Below, in pieces: positions 49,435-57,961 of a stretch of DNA of 64,000 bases (positions are counted from its first letter, which is position 1; each line of letters starts with the position of its first letter). Location: positions 105,839-169,838 of the forward strand of contig NZ_JRPA02000002.1 in assembly GCF_000765675.1 (NCBI RefSeq), given 5' to 3'. This DNA is from Helicobacter sp. MIT 05-5294 (lineage in GTDB: Bacteria; Campylobacterota; Campylobacteria; Campylobacterales; Helicobacteraceae). The notes under the pieces are model-generated. The model was not told where the DNA came from. It was given only the letters and a program-made list of their open reading frames with translations, and searched no databases. A program made the translations under genes and the position numbers.

Positions 49435-49908
49435 ATGGAGTTTTTGTTAAGGGATAAAAAATTTAGAGAATTGCTCAAAGGGCATTCTCGCGAAATTTTA
49501 GAATACTTGATTCGTAAAAATATCAATTTTTCTATCGTATGTAATGTGAATCGTGTCAAATTTGAACCGGAGCTTCCGGATTCCATTCGTGGAACTTTTA
49601 GTGATTTGACCGTGTTTATTTTGGCGGGTTATACCTTTGAAAGTTTAGAATTGGATTCTAATAATCTTTATTTTGAAGCGGGGTTTGGCGAAGAGAATTT
49701 GGGCAGTTTTGTAACAACTCCAATAGATTCTATTGTGCAGATTTTATTGCCAAACGATGAAGATTTACGCGCGGATTTTTGCGTATATGTGAATCTTTTT
49801 GCGACTTTTATGGAAGCAGAGCAAAACCAAAATGGGGAAGAAGAGGGGATTAGCAGCTCAATGAAAGCATTGCTTGCCAACCCAAAAAACAAAAGGTTTA
49901 AAAAATAA
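49435..49908 (+). CDS. SspB-like protein (possible ClpXP adaptor)
   Basis: Protein of 157 residues that I read as SspB-like. After a helical start (LLRDKKFRELLKGHSREILE), the middle resembles SspB beta strands, especially VFILAGYTFESLELDSNN followed by LYFEAGFGEENLGSFVTTPI, equivalent to the NLEL-x(n)-FxARFGG-x(n)-VPxxAV core. The C-terminus becomes acidic and flexible and ends in a basic tail (NPKNKRFKK) that could act as a ClpX-binding tail. In E. coli SspB carries ssrA-tagged proteins to ClpXP. The gene follows pepF by 9 nt (AAGGAGGG) and lies 2.3 kb from ssrA. This is a pattern-based call without a search. Confidence 0.5.
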   Translation: MEFLLRDKKFRELLKGHSREILEYLIRKNINFSIVCNVNRVKFEPELPDSIRGTFSDLTVFILAGYTFESLELDSNNLYFEAGFGEENLGSFVTTPIDSIVQILLPNDEDLRADFCVYVNLFATFMEAEQNQNGEEEGISSSMKALLANPKNKRFKK

Positions 49909-49950
49909 TTTGCTATACTTCAAGATTTAGTGTTTTGGCGAAGGAAAACA

Positions 49951-50703
49951 ATGGAAAAAAAAATTAATTTAGAATTATTCCGATTTGATATAAAAACGGA
50001 TTATTTGCCTTATTTTGCGAAGTTGGCAATCAAAATGGATTTGCAAAAATCCCTCTTGGATTTGTTGGCAAGAGTGCAAGAAGATGTGTCAGAATATGGC
50101 TATAATGCGTATGGATTTAAGATTAATGGAATCGTAGTTTTTGATTTTAGTTTAAAAATAGAAGAACTGATTAAAAATTTTGGTTGCGAGTGGAAAATAG
50201 AGCCGCTTAACCCTCATTTGGCGTTAAAAGATTTAATCATTGATGTGAAGCCCTTTTTGCAAAAAATAGAATTATTGCGACGCGTCGGGCTTGATGAATT
50301 GGCTCAAGATGAGGTGCAAAGTGTGCTAAAAGATGCAGAGTTTAGAGGCTTAGAAGCCTTAGATGTTGAAACCCAAAGCATCAAAGATGCTTTTTTGCTT
50401 TCTTTTTTGCCTTTTGCTTATGCAACTCCTCTAAGTGTAGAAAATTCGGATTATTTGGGCGAAGCATTTTTTATTTTAGTTGCTTCTTTATATGCCAAGC
50501 ATAAAACCCCAGAGATTTTAGAAACGATTTGTTCTTTAGAAAACGGAATCTTAAATGCACAGAGTTTGCAAACCTATCTTTTTCCTCAAAACGATAAGTT
50601 TGATATTTGCATTGACGCGCTAAAAACGATTGTTTTTGAAAGAAGTGAGAATCCTAAGATTCAATCTTTTAAATCAAAAATGCTAAAAAAGCTTAATTTC
50701 TAA
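49951..50703 (+). CDS. DUF5644-like protein
   Basis: Protein of 250 residues, soluble. The N-terminal segment (LELFRFDIKTDYLPYFAK, then YGYNAYGFKINGIVVF) resembles a 2Fe-2S ferredoxin-like domain in which the cluster cysteines are replaced; I recall such proteins labelled DUF5644 in Campylobacterota. The rest is helical. Start chosen at ATG 49951 with AAGGA; an upstream in-frame start at 49930 is less well placed. The next gene, 9 nt on, is HdrB-like, suggesting that the pair derives from a fumarate reductase/heterodisulfide reductase module. Function unknown. Confidence 0.55.
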   Translation: MEKKINLELFRFDIKTDYLPYFAKLAIKMDLQKSLLDLLARVQEDVSEYGYNAYGFKINGIVVFDFSLKIEELIKNFGCEWKIEPLNPHLALKDLIIDVKPFLQKIELLRRVGLDELAQDEVQSVLKDAEFRGLEALDVETQSIKDAFLLSFLPFAYATPLSVENSDYLGEAFFILVASLYAKHKTPEILETICSLENGILNAQSLQTYLFPQNDKFDICIDALKTIVFERSENPKIQSFKSKMLKKLNF

Positions 50704-50712
50704 GGATAGAAA

Positions 50713-51534
50713 ATGGAATCTTTTGTTTTGTTGCACAATAATTTATATCCCAAATCCGCACAAATTTTAATGCAAAACTTCAGCAATCTTTTGGAGAAAC
50801 TGCAAATTCCGACAGAAAAATCCCATTCTATCGTCTTAGAACATAAATTTTTGCCTTTTATTGAAAGGGCAAAATATTACAAAAGATTACTCGCATTGCT
50901 ACTAGAATCCCAAACAGAGAATCGCAAAATCCTTATATGCGATTCTCAAAGTTTGTTGGAGACTAAGAAATTCCTAAAGATTCTTTGCCAAGAGAGTGAA
51001 TTGCGAGAGATTTTAAACAAAGAATGCAGTGTAGAAATTGATATTTTGGAATTAGAAAATCAATTTGTTTTTGCACCACAAGTTGTGCTAGATGCGCTCA
51101 AAACAGCTTCATTTAAGCCGAAGCGTTGGCAGGGATTCCGATGCGCTTTTATTATAGATAGGGAGCTTGAAAAATGGGTTGTAGAATCCAAAATGCTCAA
51201 CACAATAGAAGAAATTACAGGCTTGAAGATTCTGCCTTTTTTTAAAGAAAGTTATGATTATTTGTTGGAAGTCAATCCGCAATTAGCCTATCAAATGGGG
51301 GCGGCGGATTATTATGAAATGGTAGATAGTGGCGTGGATTTTATTCTAACCCCAAATATTGGTAACTTTGAATTAATGGATAGAAATGCGACGCATCTCA
51401 AAAGCGTGAGCGGTCGTGATGATTTGGAGATTCCATTATTGTTTGTTCCGCAAGTGATTCTTGCACTTTTTGAAGATTCTACGCGGGATTCTTTGTGTTT
51501 TGGACAGCATAAAATTCTTCCAAAAATGCTTTAA
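50713..51534 (+). CDS. HdrB-like protein lacking cluster cysteines
   Basis: Protein of 273 residues whose C-terminal half follows the HdrB/SdhE pattern: YQMGAADYYEMVDSGVDFIL, then TPNIGNFELMD where functional HdrB has a CPLC-type motif, then IPLLFVPQVILALF. No CCG motif is present anywhere, and the five cysteines are scattered. It therefore probably keeps the fold but not the unusual 4Fe-4S cluster. It follows the DUF5644-like gene by 9 nt (AAGGATAGAAA site). A structural or regulatory role is a guess. Confidence 0.5.
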   Translation: MESFVLLHNNLYPKSAQILMQNFSNLLEKLQIPTEKSHSIVLEHKFLPFIERAKYYKRLLALLLESQTENRKILICDSQSLLETKKFLKILCQESELREILNKECSVEIDILELENQFVFAPQVVLDALKTASFKPKRWQGFRCAFIIDRELEKWVVESKMLNTIEEITGLKILPFFKESYDYLLEVNPQLAYQMGAADYYEMVDSGVDFILTPNIGNFELMDRNATHLKSVSGRDDLEIPLLFVPQVILALFEDSTRDSLCFGQHKILPKML

Positions 51535-51543
51535 GGGACGAAA

Positions 51544-51822
51544 ATGGTCATTGCGTTAAAGGTTATCCTTTCGCTTGTGATTGCAATGGTTTGGTATCAG
51601 CTCACCTCCAATCAAGAAACAGCTATTTTCTTTTTCGTCTTAATGCTCGTGATTTTTTTTATTCGTCCTATTGCCTACCAAAGCCCAACAGAGCGTCAAG
51701 AATATTTGGAGAAGTTTAAACGCTCCAGAGAGCGTCAAATGAATTTAGAAAGAATGCGCAAGGAAGAAAAGAAAAAGTCTTTGGAAGAAAAGAAAAAACG
51801 AATGGGCGTCAAAGATGACTAA
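51544..51822 (+). CDS. Small membrane protein with basic coiled-coil tail
   Basis: 92 residues with two hydrophobic segments (about 4-18 and 26-44), then a highly charged helical tail (residues 50-90) rich in Glu, Lys and Arg. The tail should lie in the cytosol. AAGGGACGAAA precedes the ATG. No family recognised. The stop overlaps the possible start of the broken cutA (51815). Confidence 0.65.
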   Translation: MVIALKVILSLVIAMVWYQLTSNQETAIFFFVLMLVIFFIRPIAYQSPTERQEYLEKFKRSRERQMNLERMRKEEKKKSLEEKKKRMGVKDD

Positions 51823-52177
51823 AGCAAAAGGCAAGAATCGCCTAATGTTGTTATAAACAACTACAACAGAAGAAAATGCCAAAGTCATAATAGATATGGC
51901 GTTAGAATCCAAACTCACCGCTTGTATCCAAGAATCCAAAATCCAAAGCCATTATCTTTGGCGCAACAATCCAAAGGAAAATTTTGAAGTCTATAATGAA
52001 AAAGAGATTTTGTTGTGTTTTAAGGTTTTTAAGCAGGATTTTAAGGCTTTGCGTCAGTTGATTTTACGATTCCACTCTTATGAGATTCCAGAAATCATTG
52101 GAATCAAACTCTACAAAGTCTCTAGTGCATATCAAAAATGGTGCGAAGAGATAGGAAGTTTAAAATTATCTAAATAA
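51815..52177 (+). pseudogene. cutA: cutA, interrupted by an in-frame stop
   Basis: The frame reading ESKLTACIQ, IQSHYLW, then FHSYEIPEIIGIKLYKVSSAYQKW is CutA1, a trimeric copper/divalent cation tolerance family protein. The usual N-terminal strand is encoded at 51845 (MLL) and 51857 (TTTTEENAKVII), but TAA at 51854-51856 separates the two. Translation from ATG 51896 could still give a 93-residue form without the first strand and part of the first helix. A single substitution or a local sequencing error would explain it. Frame-shift alternatives do not give a start codon. Confidence 0.7.
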
Positions 52178-52207
52178 AGAATGATGAAGTATTTTATAAA
52201 GCTTCAA

Positions 52208-52577
52208 TGGTGGAGCTGTGGGGAATCAAACCCCAGTCCAAAAATGAGACCAACCCCAGCCGATATACATGCTTTTTTGGATTTTATTCTTTCTTTAAAG
52301 CACCAAACTTCCAAAAATAATGCTTCAAGGCAACCAAAAACTTAACTTAACATTTGGCAATATTAAGCGCATCTAGCTTGAATGATGTTTTTAAAAAGTC
52401 GCTAGAATCCTTGTTTAAAAACAGCTCCAAAAGCTTAGTTAAACTTACGCAACTTTAGCGTAAGCAGGAGCGTAATTTGCGTTGTTTGCGTTTATATTTA
52501 TCGGTTGGTTTTACGACATAACCAAGTCGGCATGCAGCCAGAGCCATCGCACTCTTGTCGAAATTCAAGTCAGCCCC
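52208..52577 (-). ncRNA. ssrA: tmRNA (ssrA)
   Basis: Transfer-messenger RNA, 370 nt, rescuing stalled ribosomes. The 5' end GGGGCUGACUUG pairs with the 3' CAGCUCCACCA to form a 7-bp acceptor stem; CCA is encoded at 52210-52208. The T arm reads GGTTTGATTCC. The tag frame (52489-52445) is GCA to TAA and encodes ANNANYAPAYAKVA. Not coding for a protein, so protein frames here are spurious. Confidence 0.96.
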
Positions 52578-52668
52578 AAACAAAGCTGCGATTCTATTGT
52601 AAAGTTGCTAAAGATTCTATTAAACTATCTAGCAAGGTTTGGTTTGATAGAATCCCGCAAAGTCGCGC

Positions 52669-53583
52669 TTATTCTGTGTATTCAGAAATATCTTTTTTAG
52701 AAGTTCTCCATTCTCCGATGTGTTGCCATTTGGTCGTATCACAGTAGCGACAAAAAGGAATGGGACGACTAAGGAAATCTAGAATTTCTCTGTATGCGGT
52801 GTTTGGGGTTAGCGCAATATAATCTTGGCTTGTTATTTGTAAATTTTGGTTAAACTTTTGGTTGAAATGTTCTATATGTCCGCTAAAAGAGCAGTGATAG
52901 ATTCTTGATTCCCCATTCACATTTTTTAGTTGCACACAGTCGTATTGTGTGCAGTTGAGGTAGTTTAAAAATGGGTCTGAAGTGCCTTTGGTGTTTAGCA
53001 CCATTTTGATACTTTCTTTCTTTTTGGATTCTCCATTGTAAAAGGCAAAATCAATTCCATATTGCTTACATTTTGACTTCGCCGTATCCCAATCCACTTT
53101 AATCGGGTATCTTGTGGGGGATATTTTTATCGCGTTCTTTTGGCATTCTTGCCAAAATTCCTCATCTTGTTTGGGAAGCAAAATGCCATTGGTTACTAGG
53201 ATAATTTGAGAATTTGGAAAATATTTGCGCGTAATGCCAAAAAAGTCTTTGCAATTTGGATTCAAAAGTGGTTCGCCCCCTAAAAGCACAATTTTGCCAA
53301 TTAATCCTTGCGTGATTTGGCTTAAAAGCGCAATGTCTTGTTCGTAGGTTTTTGGGTCTAGGAGGGTAGGCTTGGCGAGTTGAGAAAAATGGTCGCAACT
53401 GAAGCAGTTTAGGTTGCAATGTTCTGCTAGATTGACATCTAGTTTTTTAATAAAAGGAGCGGGAGTGAGCCGTCTCATAAAGCCTACATATTTGGATTTT
53501 AGGAGTAAATTTCTTCTGTATCTTTGGAATTTTAGTTTGAATGCGAGAAATAAACTAAGCGGGGTGGGGGTGGATATTTTCAT
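52669..53583 (-). CDS. Radical SAM protein, paralogue of 11881-12916
   Basis: Protein of 304 residues sharing order and motifs with the phase-variable gene: AEHCNLNCFSCDHFSQLAK, LLGGEPLLNPNCKDFFGITR, VTNGILL and a C-terminal PIPFCRYCDTTKWQHIGEWR. The cluster motif is CNLNCFSC. It has no poly-G tract and only a short basic N-terminal segment where the paralogue has a coiled coil. AAGGA lies upstream of ATG. The two could act on related substrates, one constitutively. Substrate unknown. Confidence 0.82.
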   Translation of the reverse strand: MKISTPTPLSLFLAFKLKFQRYRRNLLLKSKYVGFMRRLTPAPFIKKLDVNLAEHCNLNCFSCDHFSQLAKPTLLDPKTYEQDIALLSQITQGLIGKIVLLGGEPLLNPNCKDFFGITRKYFPNSQIILVTNGILLPKQDEEFWQECQKNAIKISPTRYPIKVDWDTAKSKCKQYGIDFAFYNGESKKKESIKMVLNTKGTSDPFLNYLNCTQYDCVQLKNVNGESRIYHCSFSGHIEHFNQKFNQNLQITSQDYIALTPNTAYREILDFLSRPIPFCRYCDTTKWQHIGEWRTSKKDISEYTE

Positions 53584-53685
53584 AATTTTCCTTGCAAAAT
53601 TGATTGATGTTTGCTATTTTAGAATAAAAAATCTTAAATTTTATTGTAAAATTGCCTTATAGAATGACTTTGCAAAGGATAAGTG

Positions 53686-54492
53686 ATGAGTATGCAAGGA
53701 GTGATAAAATCTATCACAACGACACAGATTCTAAATAAAAAAGGCGTAGAAAAAATCACTATGCTTACCGCCTATGACGCATTGATGGCGAAAATCTTTG
53801 ATGGCGAAGTGGATATGATTTTAGTTGGGGATAGTTTGCAGATGAGTTTTTTTGGCGATTCTGATACACTAAGTAGTAGTTTGGACGCGATGATTTATCA
53901 CACCAAGGCAGTTTGCAGTGGAGCAAAGCAGAGTTTAGTGATTTGCGATATGCCTTTTGGAAGCACGATAACACCTGAAATTGCACTAGAATCCGCGATT
54001 CGTGTTTATAAAGAAACAAAAGCCCAAGCAGTGAAATTAGAAGTGGGTTTAGAGGGAATCAAAAGCGTTGAAAAGCTAGTAGGAAATGGAATCGCAGTGA
54101 TGGCACATATTGGATTAAAACCGCAGTTTGTCCGCAGTGAGGGTGGTTATAAGGTGCAGGGAAAAACGCAAGAAAATGTAGAATCTCTGATTTCTTTAGC
54201 AAAACAAATTGAACAAAGTGGCGCGTTTAGTATTTTGCTAGAGGGAGTTAAAGCAGAGGCAGCAAAGCAAATTGCACAAAGTGTTAAGATTCCGATTATT
54301 GGCATTGGAAGCGGGGTTGATGTAGATGGGCAAGTATTGGTGTGGAGTGATGCGTTTGGGTTTTTTGAAGAGTTTAAGCCAAAATTTGTGCGTCAATATT
54401 TGCAAGGTGCGCGAATTTTGCGTCAAAGTGTGCGCCAATATGTCCAAGATGTAAAAAGCGGAGACTTTCCGAACACACAAGAAAGTTATTAG
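53686..54492 (+). CDS. panB: 3-methyl-2-oxobutanoate hydroxymethyltransferase
   Basis: First step of pantothenate synthesis. The protein (268 residues) shows [32 protein letters not shown] and IIGIGSG. AAAGGA fits ATG 53686; an adjacent GTG at 53683 is less likely. ruvB follows after 8 nt. Confidence 0.95.
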   Translation: MSMQGVIKSITTTQILNKKGVEKITMLTAYDALMAKIFDGEVDMILVGDSLQMSFFGDSDTLSSSLDAMIYHTKAVCSGAKQSLVICDMPFGSTITPEIALESAIRVYKETKAQAVKLEVGLEGIKSVEKLVGNGIAVMAHIGLKPQFVRSEGGYKVQGKTQENVESLISLAKQIEQSGAFSILLEGVKAEAAKQIAQSVKIPIIGIGSGVDVDGQVLVWSDAFGFFEEFKPKFVRQYLQGARILRQSVRQYVQDVKSGDFPNTQESY

Positions 54493-54500
54493 GGGCAGAT

Positions 54501-55502
54501 TTGGAACGCATTGTAGAGATTGAAAAGCTATCCTTAGAAAGTGAAGAAGAAGTTAAACTGCGTCCCGCTTGTTGGGAAGATTATATTGGGCAGGAGAAAT
54601 TAAAGCGGAATCTGCAAGTCTTTATTGCTGCGGCAAAAAAGCGCAACGATGTGCTAGATCATATTTTGCTTTTTGGTCCTCCCGGTCTTGGCAAAACGAC
54701 TTTGGCGCATATTATCAGCAATCAAATGCAAACTTCTATCAAAGTAACTGCAGCTCCGATGATTGAAAAAGCGGGTGATTTGGCGGCAATTTTGACAAAT
54801 TTAGGGGAGGGCGAGATTTTATTTATTGATGAAATTCATCGCTTAAGTCCCGCGATTGAAGAGATTTTATATCCTGCAATGGAAGATTTTAGACTAGATA
54901 TTATCATCGGTAGCGGACCTGCGGCGCAAACGGTGAAGATTGATTTGCCACGATTTACTCTAATTGGCGCAACAACTCGTGCGGGAATGATTAGTAATCC
55001 TTTGCGGGATAGGTTTGGAATGCAGTTTCGTATGCAGTTTTACGAGCAAGAGGAATTGGCAAAAATCGTGAAAATCGCTTCGGTTAAATTACAAAAGGAA
55101 TGCTCTAATGAGGGTGCGTTGGAGATTGCCAAACGCTCACGCGGAACACCACGAATCGCATTAAGACTTTTAAAGCGCGTTAGAGATTTCGCCGAAGTCG
55201 CAGAAGAAGCAATCATTAGCAAAGAACGCACACAATACGCATTAAATGAGCTTGGCGTGAATGAAAATGGGTTTGATGAGCTGGATTTGCGCTTTTTGAA
55301 AATCATTTGCGAGAATCGCGGACGCCCGATTGGGCTTAGCACTCTTGCGGCAGCTATGAGTGAAGATGAAGGGACGATTGAAGATGTGATTGAGCCTTAT
55401 TTGCTTGTAAATGGGTATTTGGAGCGCACCGCGCGGGGTAGAATTGCGACGCAAAAAACCTATGAGTTGTTTTCTTTTAGAGAAATAGGAAGCTTGTTTT
55501 AA
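54501..55502 (+). CDS. ruvB: Holliday junction ATP-dependent helicase RuvB
   Basis: Branch-migration motor, 333 residues. Walker [17 protein letters not shown] is near residue 55, Walker [10 protein letters not shown] follows, and the C-terminal winged helix ends [17 protein letters not shown]. Start is TTG with AGGGG upstream. panB-ruvB is a Helicobacter order. Confidence 0.96.
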   Translation: MERIVEIEKLSLESEEEVKLRPACWEDYIGQEKLKRNLQVFIAAAKKRNDVLDHILLFGPPGLGKTTLAHIISNQMQTSIKVTAAPMIEKAGDLAAILTNLGEGEILFIDEIHRLSPAIEEILYPAMEDFRLDIIIGSGPAAQTVKIDLPRFTLIGATTRAGMISNPLRDRFGMQFRMQFYEQEELAKIVKIASVKLQKECSNEGALEIAKRSRGTPRIALRLLKRVRDFAEVAEEAIISKERTQYALNELGVNENGFDELDLRFLKIICENRGRPIGLSTLAAAMSEDEGTIEDVIEPYLLVNGYLERTARGRIATQKTYELFSFREIGSLF

Positions 55503-55999
55503 GAATTTTTAAGATTTCCTTAAAGAGTGAAAAAGAGGCGTATTTGTTGGCTTTGAGACTTTTAATTTTGTGCTTCCTTGCTTTTTGTATTTCTTGGTTT
55601 TTTTGAGTGTGTGCTGCATTTTCTCGTTTTTTAAGTGTTTTAATTAGCTTGGCGTATTCTTCTGGTAGGTTACTTTCTCCATTGAGAAACACGCGTTCTT
55701 TCACACCCTTTCTCCAAAGATCATATTTGCTTTGGTTTTCAAAGTAATTCAAATTCTTGCCATTTCTTGCCCTCTGCGAAAAATTTTTCCACAATAGGGT
55801 CTGTTAGCTCTTTGTGTGTCATAATGCCAAAGCTTGGAGAGACTTTGTAGCACTCTGCTAATTCTTTTTTGAAAGTCTCGAAGTCATCACTAAAATCACT
55901 CACAAAAACTGCCCTTTTGCCATCACTTTCACTAGCGTAGCTAAAGAGGTTAAACCTTTATGCAGCTAAGCAATATTGTGCTGATGAAAATTCTAGACT
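55477..55999 (-). pseudogene. Decayed gene of unknown family
   Basis: Two adjoining minus-strand frames read like protein but are out of phase and interrupted. Frame A (about 55999 to 55739) gives FSSAQYCLAA, a stop, then RFNLFSYASESDGKRAVFVS and on to KKWQEFELL before TGA. Frame B (55794 to 55477) continues NYFENQSKYDLWRKGVKERV, then a Lys-rich tail, and ends inside the 3' end of ruvB. A frameshift near 55740 and a nonsense codon near 55957 would link them. No family is recognised. Confidence 0.5.
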
Positions 56000-56041
56000 T
56001 CATTGTTTTATTGAGTGATTTGCATTTTAGAATCCATCGGT

Positions 56042-57061
56042 TTAATCAAGCAAAAATAATTCTAAAGGATATTTTTTGCCTAAATCTTTCAAATCCAAAT
56101 ACGCGCGCACTTTGAGAAGCTCATTTTGTGGGTAAGCATTAAGACGCTCTTTTGCTTCTTCTACCATTTCAAGCTCTAAAAGCACATAAAAATAAGCCAT
56201 TTCCGCGTGTTCGTCTTTATTGGAGAGTGTTTCAAATAAACTAACCCAAGCGACAGGCTCATAACAAGCTTTGAGCTTTTGTGCCAAAAGTAAATAATCT
56301 TCTTTGCTGTAACCTACTTCTGCGCAAAGCTGCGCAATTTCATCATTGCTGAAGTCTATTTTTTTGGCATAGCACATACTAAGGATTTCATTTGCCAATT
56401 CTTTGTTGAATTTAATCTCACCAATATAATTTCTAATGGTTTTTGTCTCGCCCGAATTTAGAATCTTTTTAAAGGCTTCTCGCTTGCATTCTTCATCAAA
56501 ACTAGATTTTTTGAGGACTTCTAAGGCAAATTTTTCATCGCTATGAATCTGATTGAAGATATTTTGGCGCATAAAGGGAGATTTTTCGCCCGGATTGAAT
56601 TTTTTGAGATTCACATACGAACCTCTTTTTAAATCTCCTAGAAGCTCAATCATTTCATCAAGCCTTGTTTCGCCACTTTTGAGTGCGATTCCGTCTTTAA
56701 TATCCAAAGTCAGATTGCTTAACAAAATAGAAAGGCTTTTGTAGCGATTCATTGTTGGTTGCTTTAAAGGAATGTCTTTGCTAAGAAGTTGATTTTCTAT
56801 TTGTTCTAAAAGCAGTTTGTAGTCGTGTTTGTATTTCGTGCGTTTGCGCCACATACGATAAGAACCGCCTATCTCTAGGAATCCCACGATGATAAAAAAA
56901 GCAATGACAGGAACGATAAACCATACCGCAACAGGAAGCGTGATACTCTGTGTGCTAAATGGAATCGCAAACGAATAACTTGCGCCGCTAAGGCTATAAA
57001 CATAAAGCCCCAAAAGAACGATAAAGATAAATAGTGCGCTGATGTAATATTTGAATTTCAT
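56042..57061 (-). CDS. Membrane protein of unknown function (HP0949-region type)
   Basis: Protein of 339 residues. Two N-terminal membrane segments lie at about 4-24 (YYISALFIFIVLLGLYVYSL) and 44-65 (LPVAVWFIVPVIAFFIIVGF); the remainder is a helical cytosolic domain ending in TPR-like pairs (MAYFYVLLELEMVEEAKERL). Start ATG overlaps the dksA stop (ATGA), so it is translationally coupled to dksA. Present next to dksA, rlmH and accD in H. pylori. Function not known. Confidence 0.8.
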   Translation of the reverse strand: MKFKYYISALFIFIVLLGLYVYSLSGASYSFAIPFSTQSITLPVAVWFIVPVIAFFIIVGFLEIGGSYRMWRKRTKYKHDYKLLLEQIENQLLSKDIPLKQPTMNRYKSLSILLSNLTLDIKDGIALKSGETRLDEMIELLGDLKRGSYVNLKKFNPGEKSPFMRQNIFNQIHSDEKFALEVLKKSSFDEECKREAFKKILNSGETKTIRNYIGEIKFNKELANEILSMCYAKKIDFSNDEIAQLCAEVGYSKEDYLLLAQKLKACYEPVAWVSLFETLSNKDEHAEMAYFYVLLELEMVEEAKERLNAYPQNELLKVRAYLDLKDLGKKYPLELFLLD

Positions 57062-57417
57062 TTCTGATCCTTTGAATCTTTTTCAACAATTTGTCTGCAT
57101 ACTATACAATATTTTGCATGTGGTTTTGCTTTTAGCCGCCCGATTCCGATTGCCTCATCACACATTTCACAGATTCCATAGATTCCCTCATCAATCTTTT
57201 CTAATGCCCTTTCAATGTGTTCTAGCTCCAAATAATGCCTTTTTGAAATGGAACTATCAAGCATATTTCGCGTGTGGGCAGCCGCCAAATCCGCTTCGTT
57301 AATATTGCTGTTTTTGGTGTATTCCATTGTCTGTTTGTGTATTAGATTATTGTCTAAAATCGCCTGTTTTCTATCCAACAAAATAGACTTAAAGTTTTCT
57401 AATTCATTTGAACGCAT
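57058..57417 (-). CDS. dksA: DksA/TraR family zinc-finger regulator
   Basis: Binds the RNA polymerase secondary channel and acts with ppGpp in starvation control. The protein is 119-120 residues with a coiled-coil N-terminal and the C4 finger CEMCDEAIGIGRLKAKPHAK then CIVC. AGGAG fits ATG 57417; a longer frame to 57465 overlaps rlmH and is unlikely. It is coupled to the downstream membrane protein. Confidence 0.93.
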   Translation of the reverse strand: MRSNELENFKSILLDRKQAILDNNLIHKQTMEYTKNSNINEADLAAAHTRNMLDSSISKRHYLELEHIERALEKIDEGIYGICEMCDEAIGIGRLKAKPHAKYCIVCRQIVEKDSKDQK

Positions 57418-57431
57418 TCTTTGGTCTCCTG

Positions 57432-57899
57432 TCATTTGTGGTATGGGTGGTTGTTTATTAGGCAAAAGGCGCGGTAAATTTGTTCGCTTAGCACGACTTT
57501 CGCGATTTTATGGCTGAAAGTGAGCTTGGAGAGTGAGATTTGAGAATGGCAGGATTTGAGGAAATCCTCTTCTAAGCCATACGCCCCGCCAATAAAAAAT
57601 ACGATATTGCCTTGATTTTGTAGAATCTTTGCAAATTCAAAGGAATCTAGTTCTTTCGCACTAGGTGTCAATGCGATTCTGTGTTGATTATCTTTGAAAA
57701 CCTTGAGAAATTCTTTGGTATAAGATTTTTGTGCAATGTTTGCTTCTTGTGTTTGGCTTGTTGCAATAGCTTTGCAAAACAGATTGACAAATTCTAATTT
57801 CGCTCCAAATTTCCCGCACAATGTGATAAATTCTTCTGATAATTTGTCGCTCATATCTTTGTTGGTTTTGGCAATATAATAGACGCTAATTTTAATCAT
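57432..57899 (-). CDS. rlmH: 23S rRNA pseudouridine-1915 N3-methyltransferase RlmH
   Basis: SPOUT-class methyltransferase acting on 70S ribosomes, 155 residues. The knot motif FFIGGAYGLEEDF and the C-terminal SLSKLTFSHKIAKVVLSEQI with NNHPYHK are signature. Follows accD and precedes dksA (14 nt). Confidence 0.95.
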   Translation of the reverse strand: MIKISVYYIAKTNKDMSDKLSEEFITLCGKFGAKLEFVNLFCKAIATSQTQEANIAQKSYTKEFLKVFKDNQHRIALTPSAKELDSFEFAKILQNQGNIVFFIGGAYGLEEDFLKSCHSQISLSKLTFSHKIAKVVLSEQIYRAFCLINNHPYHK

Positions 57900-57961
57900 G
57901 AGCTTAAATAATGCGTAAAGATTTTAGATAAATTGGGGCAAAAAACATTTGCAATTACCCC

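Noticed and set aside
52482..52747. Open frames across 52482-52747
   Set aside because: They lie in tmRNA and the 3' end of the radical SAM gene; the tmRNA structure explains the first part.
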